Shown piece by piece: positions 57,241 to 64,000 of a stretch of DNA of 64,000 bases (position 1 is its first letter; the number at the start of each line of letters is the position of its first letter). The stretch lies in NCBI GenBank assembly GCA_029747015.1, contig JAKOGI010000429.1, positions 365,001 through 429,000 on the forward strand, read 5' to 3'. Below the pieces are notes generated by a model. The model saw only the letters and a program-made list of their open reading frames with translations. It was not told where the DNA came from and made no database searches. The translations under genes were made by a program, and so were the position numbers. This DNA comes from Carnegiea gigantea. Lineage: Eukaryota; Streptophyta; Magnoliopsida; Caryophyllales; Cactaceae.

Positions 57241-59923
57241 TTTCCAGGTACGTTTCTCGTGCCTTGCTAAAGGGGTCACACCTTGTATTGTATTTATATT
57301 AGTATATCTTCATCTTTTTCATCAACTAGGAAAGACCCTGAGAGGCCGGCTGGCCCCCAGATGGAGGGCCACTACCCTTAGTTTTCAAGCCTCCCAGCCC
57401 TCATTGATGGTCGGGTGGTTGTACACATTCTCCTAAAGAATCAGTTTAGGGAACCAAAGAAAATTCCTTATGTCGTGCCAATATATGAGCTCAGCACCCC
57501 CTTATGGTCTAGCTGTGAATACTCTTCTACTCCGAGTATCTTCAGTATTAATCTGGATATCATTGACCTTTGGGAAGTTGACATGGTGGTTGGCCGTATG
57601 CTTGACTTTCTGGAATGCAGAATGGCTGAGATCAGATTGACCGGCTAGCTAAGGAGTCCTGGTGAGCTTCTAGCCGAGGGGACTTCTAAAGGTAATCTTC
57701 GCTCTTCCTCTGGCTCCCATAGGTCGAGCACTGAGGTTGAGGATAACTCTACTAGCACTAGCTCTTTCTCAGAGGGAGAAACAAGTAGCTCGAGAAAGGT
57801 CCTGCTGAAGAAGAGTGGCTATGCTCGAGAAGAGCCGGTTCAGGAAGTCATGGCCTAGGGAATGATCTTCCTAGGGCCCCCACACGCTCGGATATCCAAG
57901 ATGGACCAGGCATTCACTTTCCTAACCTGAAAGTCATGGCCTCCTAAAGAGGTCGGCCCTGGAAGAGAAGTATATTCTGCCCGTGGGGTATAGACTCATG
58001 CTTCCGAAGATGGATGCCACCGTAAATAGGCTTCGCTAAATGCATAGCGGTATATTGGGCGGCCCTTTCCTACGGCCTAAGATTTCCACTTCATCCAGTG
58101 ATCATGGATTTCTTGAACAAGTACGAACTAGCGCCTGTGTAAATTGTACCCACGTCTTGGCACAACATATGCTCTTTCATAGCGACGTACGAGCTGCGCG
58201 GGTTAACTTGTACAAGTCGCGCATTTGTGCAGGTCCACTTGGTTCAAAGGGCTCCTAGCAAGATAGGGGACTTTGGGTGGTAATATTTCAACAATAAGAA
58301 AGGCTTCATGATGGCCATCGAGAAGAAGTCCAAAGTTAAGAATTGAAAATACAACTTTCTTTTCGTACACTGCAAAACGAGTTAGGGAGATCTGCCCGAT
58401 TGGAACGAGGGGAAGCCGGTCCGCAATCCATATGGGGAGCCAACCAATGCTGAGAAAAAGACGGCTCAATACTTCCATTTTTATGGCCGAGAAGATGACC
58501 GTCCTAGGCCGATTCCTTCTTTCATCGCTCGGGTAGTGGATGCCCAGAAAAGGTTCGAGCAAAAACGGAGCAAATCAAATGATATGGAGCTTATGAATTA
58601 GCTTCCTAGGCTGAAATATTTTGCTGGCGACTTTTTCTTAGCCGCCACAGGCCTACTTATCCTTAAAAAGTTTTCTAATGGTGCTTGACGCCCCTCTTAT
58701 ACATAGGCTTTTCTTTTGGCTCTGACCTGACTCTCTTTTTGTCTTGTGTAGAGTAAGCGCAGGTAAAGCTGTCACCCCTTGAATCTAAGGATGCCACAAC
58801 TAAGCAAATTGCTACTGAGGCTGAGCGGGACGGAGAGGAAGAACTACATAAGCGTAACCCAGGAAGGTTTAAACTCTGACACTCAGTGTTTATCCTTCTT
58901 GTAGCTCTCCTTGAGTGAAATGTACTCACAGTCTCCTCTTTTCTACAGGCTCCTTGTGGTAAGAAACCTATAGTGGGGTCCTTGAACCTCCCCACTTAGG
59001 TTCCCGCAAGCGACCGCGGACCAAGAGTGGGCATGATGCGGCCGTAATGTCTGCTCTTTACCCCCTAAGGGCCAAGGCTCCTTCGTCTAAGGACAAAGGA
59101 GTAGAGGGGCTCACCCAGCGTTATCTGGAGGCCGTTCAGCCTCTAACAAGGGGCGAGGATCGCCCATTACTAACACGTCTCGGGCAACCGAGGTTCCTTA
59201 CTACTGGCCCTAGGAGAGCCCTCAGTGCACACCCGGGCCTCGGCCGCAGACTTCTTGGCGGTTAATGCCTCTACCAAGCGTGCTTTGGTAGAGAAGTTGG
59301 CCAAGTCATAGCAGCTCACATTGGTGCTGAGTCATCCATAGTTGATGAAGAGCAAGTAGCCATGGTCGAGGTGAGGCTAAGCCTACGACATGTATTCCTT
59401 GTTTGCTATCAAGTTCTCCTAACTAAACGTATTGGGTTTTATCCAGGTCTTTGCTCGAGCGATTAAAATAACGAAATCGAGGTCGTTCGTTTCCATCTTG
59501 GTGATCCAGATACATGACCTTGTGGCCGAGCACCAAAGATTGGAGGAAGCGGCAGCTAAATACAAGTGTCGTTCACTGAAGCTGAGGCTGAGAAGTCGCC
59601 CAAGGCCGAGGATCAAGGCTATTGGCGAGCGTATGATAAGAGTTAAGAGTTCTTTCGAGAGCGCTTGCTAACCTTGGTGCCTGACGCCTTCAGCGTAGAG
59701 GGCTATTTTGAAGCGTACGTCAAGTACGTAGAGGATCGCTGCCAGGCCCGAGCTGAGGGTCAGGACCAAGTTGGTGGAGTTCAATCCGCCTGCCCCCATC
59801 AAGGGGGGCCTGGACGATGAAGACACCATGCCTCTAGACGGGGAAGCCTCGAGCCCTCACCACGAAGGCGAGTGTGCTGGGGCGGCCGAGGACAGTGATC
59901 ATTATGAAGACCCCAACGTTTAG
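57240..59923 (+). pseudogene. Spliced antisense gene of a Tat-type element ('putative gypsy type transposon' family)
   Basis: Several plus-strand coding blocks separated by intron-like gaps. A Ser-rich acidic region (57710-57800) comes first. The family core follows (58000-58590): GYRLMLPKMDATVNRLR, IMDFLNKYELAPV at about 58100-58140, WYYFNNKKGFMMAIEKK, GKPVRNPYGEPTNAEKKTAQYF. Then Lys/Glu- and Ala-rich coiled-coil-like exons (to 59660) and an acidic tail, EDSDHYEDPNV, ending TAG at 59921-59923. Apparent splice sites include CCAG/GTACG at 57247, TCTACAG/GC at 58950 and ATCCAG/GT at 59445. Frameshifts and stops are present. Function of the family is unknown. It lies opposite in strand to the Tat polyprotein. 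Confidence 0.6.
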
Positions 59924-60149
59924 GGCCCTAAGGGTTTTGGTTTTCCTCTTTTATCTTCCTTTTTGGCTATTGGTGCTTATACTCCTTCTTTAGTCAATGA
60001 AAAATTTCTAAGTTTTTGGCGTGACACTGTAAGTTTTATCACTTCTTTCTTTCTTCACTTGCTACCGTATACTTCTCTTTGCCTGTGCCTCGTAAGACCA
60101 TAGTCCCTAAGGGGAGCGACAAGTGAAAAATCCTGAATCGTATTTGGAG

Positions 60150-60745
60150 AACGAAAACAACAAGCGAACGGCCCTGCGACCGTGCTTAATGACCTTTAGC
60201 CTCCATTGGGCTAAAGGATAGCGACCGGTCCTGAGGCCATGCTTAGTGACTCTTAGCCCCTGTTGGGGCTAAAAGTATAACGACCGGTCCCAGACTGTGC
60301 TTAATGACCCTCAACCCTCATTGGGGCAAAACGTGCAGTGAGCAGTGCTGAGACCGTGCTTGTTGACCCTCAACCCTCATCGGGGCTAATGGTACAGCGA
60401 CCGGCCCAGAGGCCGCTCTTATTGACCCTTAGCTCCCATTCGGGCTAAAAGTGTAGTGACCGACCCAGAGGCCAAGTTTATTGACCCTTATCCCACATTC
60501 GAGCTAAAAGTGTAGCAATCAGCCCTGAGGCCGCCCTTACTGACCCTTAGCCCCCATTGACCCTTAGCCCCCATTAGGGCTAAAAGTATAGTGACCGGCC
60601 TAAAGGTCGTGCTTATTGACCCTTAGCTCCCCATAGGGCTAAAAGTGTAGCGACCAGCCCTGGGGTCGTGCTTATTGACCCTTAACCCCTATTGGGGCTA
60701 AACGTATAGTGACCGGTCCTAGGGTAGCGCTTAATGGTCTTTTGC
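60150..60745 (+). repeat. Tandem array of about 59-bp hairpin monomers, right array
   Basis: About ten monomers, with GTGCTTA-type starts at about 60183, 60240, 60298, 60356, 60416, 60475, 60535, 60610, 60669 and 60727. The same monomer and same orientation as 44345-45007. One copy holds an extra 18-bp repeat (GACCCTTAGCCCCCATT, 60542-60576). It lies between the integrase end of the Tat polyprotein and the antisense gene, the place of the 3' UTR tandem repeats known in Tat/Ogre elements. Confidence 0.9.
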
Positions 60746-60889
60746 CCCCATTTGGACTTAAAGGGCTTGAAATAGAATAAACCCGGGAATCTCCATCATG
60801 GCTATTGTATTTATATCATGGCAAACATAAGTACATAGATGGTGCGTTTGAACGAAGGAAAAGTACTATTGGTAGTATTTGCGCAGATT

Positions 60890-62120
60890 GCTAATGTGCC
60901 ATGTCCTTGGGATAGGAGTTCTACCGGGGGTCTCTAGGTGATATGTGCCCGGTCGTATCTAGGCAGTGACCTTATACAGGCCTTCCCAATTCACCGTGTT
61001 CTCTTGCACAGGCCACAGCCTTTGCGGAGCAAAGGACGAAGTCTCTAATGTTGATGGGGTGGAGCTTGACAGTGTGGTTATGCAGGCGTGCGACGCGGAG
61101 CTTGTAGAGTGCCTTGCAAAGGAGGGCATCTCCCCGAACAGAGGGTAGGAGGTCTAACGCTTCTCAGAGCACAACATTGTTCAACTCTTCTTGAAATATG
61201 GTAAGGCAGTGGGTGTAAAGTGCGACCTCAAGGGAAGAACAACTTATGACCTGTATGTTAACATGAATGGCGTTTCGCCTGTCGCAGTCTCTTCAGTGGC
61301 CCTCAACGACCACAGGATGCCATGCAACTCATCAGCCCATTTGCCTTTGGATTCATCGAGCTTTTTCTGTAAGCCATAAAGGATAACCTTGTTGGTGGCC
61401 TCGGCCTGGTCATTGGTCTAAGGATGAGCAACGGTCGTGAACCGGGCCCAGCAGCCGAGGGTACTCAGGTAGACTATGACCTCGGTAGTGTCAAACTAGT
61501 GCCCATTGTCGAAGATCATTGTATGCGGGATCCCGAAGTGAGTGATGACATTCTTTTAGATGAATTTGCGAATTTCAACCGCAGTGATGGAGGCGACGGC
61601 CTCAATTTCTACCCACTTAGTAAAATAGTCCACCGCTACAAAGAGGTACTTGTACTGACCCTGACTTTGGGGAAAGACCCAAGTATGTCCATACCCTAAG
61701 TAGCAAATGGTAAGGGGCTGACAATAGGTGTTAGAGGCATGGTGGGCAGACATTGAATTGGAGCAAACTTCTGAGATTTGTCATATGTGCGAACTAAGTG
61801 CATCGCATCTTCTCGCAGGCTTAGCCAGTAGTAGCTGATTCGTATTGCTGTAACTGCAAGAGCACGGCACCCAATGTGGGAACTGCACACACCTTCGTCC
61901 AATTCCTCCAACATCTTCTTCCCCATCTCCGGGGTGACGTAACAAAAAGTGGCCGCGCGAAAGACCTTCTGTATAGGATCCCATCGTATAGTATGAACCA
62001 ATTTGCCTGCCTCTTCATCCGGTCAGCCTCCTTAGAATCCATGGGCAAGGTACCATCAGCTAGGTACACGCGAATGGGGTCCATCCATGTCAAACTCCTA
62101 TCCAACCAAAGCACCTCCTG
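60890..62120 (-). pseudogene. Tat integrase
   Basis: Lead-in WMDPIRVYLADGTLP (62090) and DGILYRRSFARPLF. Zinc part GVCSSHIGCRALA..YYW.S (about 61900), VRTYDKSQKFAPIQ (Ser/Cys change in the CxxC). Core AVDYFTKWVEIEAVASITA (about 61640-61585), then LHGILWSLRATEETATGETPFMLTY (about 61320-61245), and the end NWEGLYKVTA (about 61000-60965). The stretch between the second Asp and Glu is decayed. Confidence 0.85.
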
Positions 62121-62149
62121 GGGGTCGATACTTCTTTCCGTCAGAGACT

Positions 62150-62620
62150 CCCATTAAATGTGCTTCAGCTTCCCATCTTTGGAAGAGCTTGCCAATTTTG
62201 ACAATGCATTGACTTGCCGATTCTCCAATCGGGGGATGTGCATTATTGAGAAATGCTTCAGCAACTTGGTGGCCTCTTGTACTCGCCGGACGTAGGCTGC
62301 TATAGTATTATCTTTTGCTTCGTACTCCCCATTAAGTTGGCTAACCACAAGCTGGGAGTCTGAAAAGGCCTAAACCACATCGGCCTCGTGGTGTAGCACA
62401 ACTCTACTCCTGCTTTCAGTGCTTCGTATTTGGCCTCGTTGTTCGATGCTCTGAACACGAACTTCAAGGCGTGCTTGTCTTGCTCCGCCCAAGGGTCCTT
62501 GATGATTAGGATGGCCTCGCTTCCGTCTTTGGTGGACGAGCCGTCCACGTAGAGGTTCCATGATTGAGCGGTTGGGCCGCTTTCCAAAACAGTGATGGTG
62601 CTTTCAGCCAGCAAGTCCGC
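62150..62620 (-). pseudogene. Archaeal-type second RNase H (aRH) of the Tat element
   Basis: WNLYVDGSSTKDGSEAIL (about 62562-62510), then FVFRASNNEAKYEALKAGV, and after a frameshift DSQLVVSQLNGEYEAK (about 62350) and MHIPRLENRQVNALSKLAS (about 62245-62190). These are the aRH catalytic and substrate blocks. Confidence 0.87.
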
Positions 62621-62699
62621 CAGAGCCTAGGCTTTTGTGGCCCGCCGAGCCTCGAAAGCGAGATCGTACTGTGACAATTCAACTGCCCACTTTAAGAGC

Positions 62700-63900
62700 T
62701 GCTCGGAAGCATCTAGCCTTTAAAGGATGTTTTTCAAGGGTTAGTTGGTGAGGACAGTGATCCTATGTGCCTCGAAGTAGGGCCGCAGCTTTCGGCTAGC
62801 CATCACCAGTGTGTAGGTGAACTTCTCTATGAGGGGATAATTCACCTCAGCCCCAGCTAGGGCGTGACTTATGTAGTATATGGGGATTTGTTCCTTAGCC
62901 CTTTCTACCACCAGCACGACGCTAATGGCTTGTTCTAAAATGGCCAAGTAGAGTTGGAGTGTTTCCGCCGGGAGAAGACTAGCGATCTTAGGTAGATAAG
63001 CCAGGTATGTTTTCAATGCTTGGAACGCCTCCTCTGCTTCCTGGCCCTAAGTGAAGTTGGTGCGTTTGCGTAATACTCGAAACAAAAGCGAGCACTTGTC
63101 AGCGGATCTGGACATGAACCATCCGAGAGCCGCAATGCATCCTGTCAATCGCTAGACCTCTCTGATGTTGCACGGTGGCTTTATGTCTAACACGACCTGG
63201 ATTTTATCGAGGTTAGCCTCGATTCCCCGGCTGCTAATCATGAACCCGAGGAACTTGCCAGACCGAACTCCGAACACGCACTTCTTTGGGTTAAGCTTCA
63301 TCCCATACGTTTAGAGAATGTCGAACGTCTTCCGTAGATCTTGCTCATGCTCGGCATCCAGCATGCTCTTTACTATCATGTCATCCACATATACCTCCAT
63401 GGTCCGACCAATGAGGGGCTCAAATAGTTTGTTTACCAGCCGCTGGTATGTGTCTCCCGTGTTCTTCAGCCCAAAAGGCATCACGTTATAATAATGCAAG
63501 CCTGGATCGGTTATGAATGCGGTCTTCTCTTGATCCTCGGTGCATAGGGGTATCGGGTGGCACCCAGAGAAAGCGTCCATGAAGCTTAGTAAGGAGTGCC
63601 TGGACATGGTGTACACTAATTTGTCGATCCTTCGGGGAGCCCTTGTTCAAGTCAGTAAAATCTACACACATCTTCCAAGTCCTATTGGGCTTTTTTACTA
63701 GGATGACGCTTGAGATCCACTCAGGGTACTGACATTCCTTGATGAACCCTGCTTCAAGTAGCTTTTGCACCTCTGCGGTTGCCGCGGCTGCTCTCTCTGA
63801 GCCCATGTGTCGTTTCTTTTGGATGACTGGTTTACATAGGGGATCTATGTTTGTGCTCCATGAAGGTAGGATCAATGTCGGGCATCTCCTCAAGTCCGAA
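62700..63900 (-). pseudogene. Tat reverse transcriptase and first RNase H
   Basis: RT blocks: EVQKLLEAGFIKECQYPEW, WKMCVDFTDLNKGSPKD (63690-63640, then a frame change), LSFMDAFSG, YNVMPFGLKNTGDTYQRLVN and an intact YVDD box (EVYVDDMIVKS, about 63380). First RNase H: LYLAILEQAISVVLV, IYYISHALAGAEVNYPLIEK and LRPYFEAH (62960-62760). Confidence 0.88.
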
Positions 63901-64000
63901 GGCGAACACGTCCTGATACTCTTGTAGAAGCGTGGCCAACGAGTGTCGAGTAGAGGCCTCCATCTCCCGTCCTAACCGGACCGTGCGGGTTGGTATTTGC

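Larger units (their letters stand above)
60890..64000 (-). mobile_element. Tat-lineage Ty3/Gypsy polyprotein region (runs off the window)
   Basis: Minus-strand RT, RNase H, second (archaeal-type) RNase H, and integrase in that order. The double RNase H marks the Tat (Ogre/Retand/TatV) lineage. gag, protease and the 5' LTR would lie beyond 64000. Every domain has at least one frameshift. Confidence 0.88.

Noticed and set aside
61424..61699. 91-codon plus-strand frame
   Set aside because: Shadow of the minus-strand Tat integrase.
1..64000. CRISPR arrays, tRNA or rRNA genes, riboswitches
   Set aside because: The two tandem arrays have about 60-bp adjoining monomers without spacers, and no cloverleaf or rRNA wording was recognised; the DNA is clearly plant nuclear.

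Overview
This is nuclear DNA of a flowering plant, most likely a eudicot. It holds one spliced host gene of a plant-only type (a group 1 sulfate transporter with 11 in-frame exons and GT-AG introns) and dense, nested plant retroelements: Copia, Athila-, Tat- and other Ty3/Gypsy elements, L1- and RTE-type LINEs, a MULE, MITEs and a TRIM. No tRNA, rRNA, CRISPR or bacterial operon structure was seen. Layout: 1-842 is the 3' end of an RTE-type LINE that runs into a TA microsatellite. 3286-17166 (+) is the sulfate transporter gene. Its first two or so exons are not in the window. The intron after the first visible exon is 8.8 kb and contains an almost complete L1-type LINE (about 4537-10887, minus strand). 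The intron at 12705-14357 contains a 440-bp TRIM and a probable truncated LINE, also on the minus strand. Two MITEs follow the gene (17672-17978 and 18017-18572). From 19.2 kb on, almost everything is mobile DNA: an unidentified gene fragment, a Copia LTR fragment, a GRF-type zinc-finger gene with one stop codon (20179-20511, +), a MuDR/MULE transposase pseudogene (20940-24200, -), a Tnt1/Tork-like Copia (24343-28557, -) inserted in an Athila-type Gypsy (28558-34911, -), and a Gypsy with both LTRs (36668-43708, -). The last Gypsy lies inside an array of small plus-strand genes (34912-44179). Those small genes are the least familiar part. Three homologous units of about 1 kb each carry a short ORF; two visible promoters have a conserved box and TATA at the same spacing, and AATAAA follows two of the ORFs. 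They are followed by a tandem array of about 60-bp monomers containing a hairpin (44345-45007). The same monomer family recurs at 60150-60745, next to the integrase end of a Tat-lineage Gypsy polyprotein (60890-64000, -) and behind a spliced plus-strand gene resembling the 'putative gypsy type transposon' family (57240-59923). I infer that all these parts belong to Tat-type elements with antisense accessory genes and 3' UTR satellite repeats. Later insertions broke them up, including a 2.8-kb inverted LTR pair (45008-47814 against 54036-56864). How the parts relate: only the sulfate transporter looks able to make a working host protein. Every retrotransposon polyprotein read here carries stops or frameshifts, so the elements are relics. 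Nesting gives the order: Tat-like sequence first, then Athila, the 36.7-43.7 kb Gypsy and the inverted LTRs, then Copia into Athila. All coordinates were read by eye; splice sites of the transporter and LTR ends are given to the base, other domain limits are approximate.
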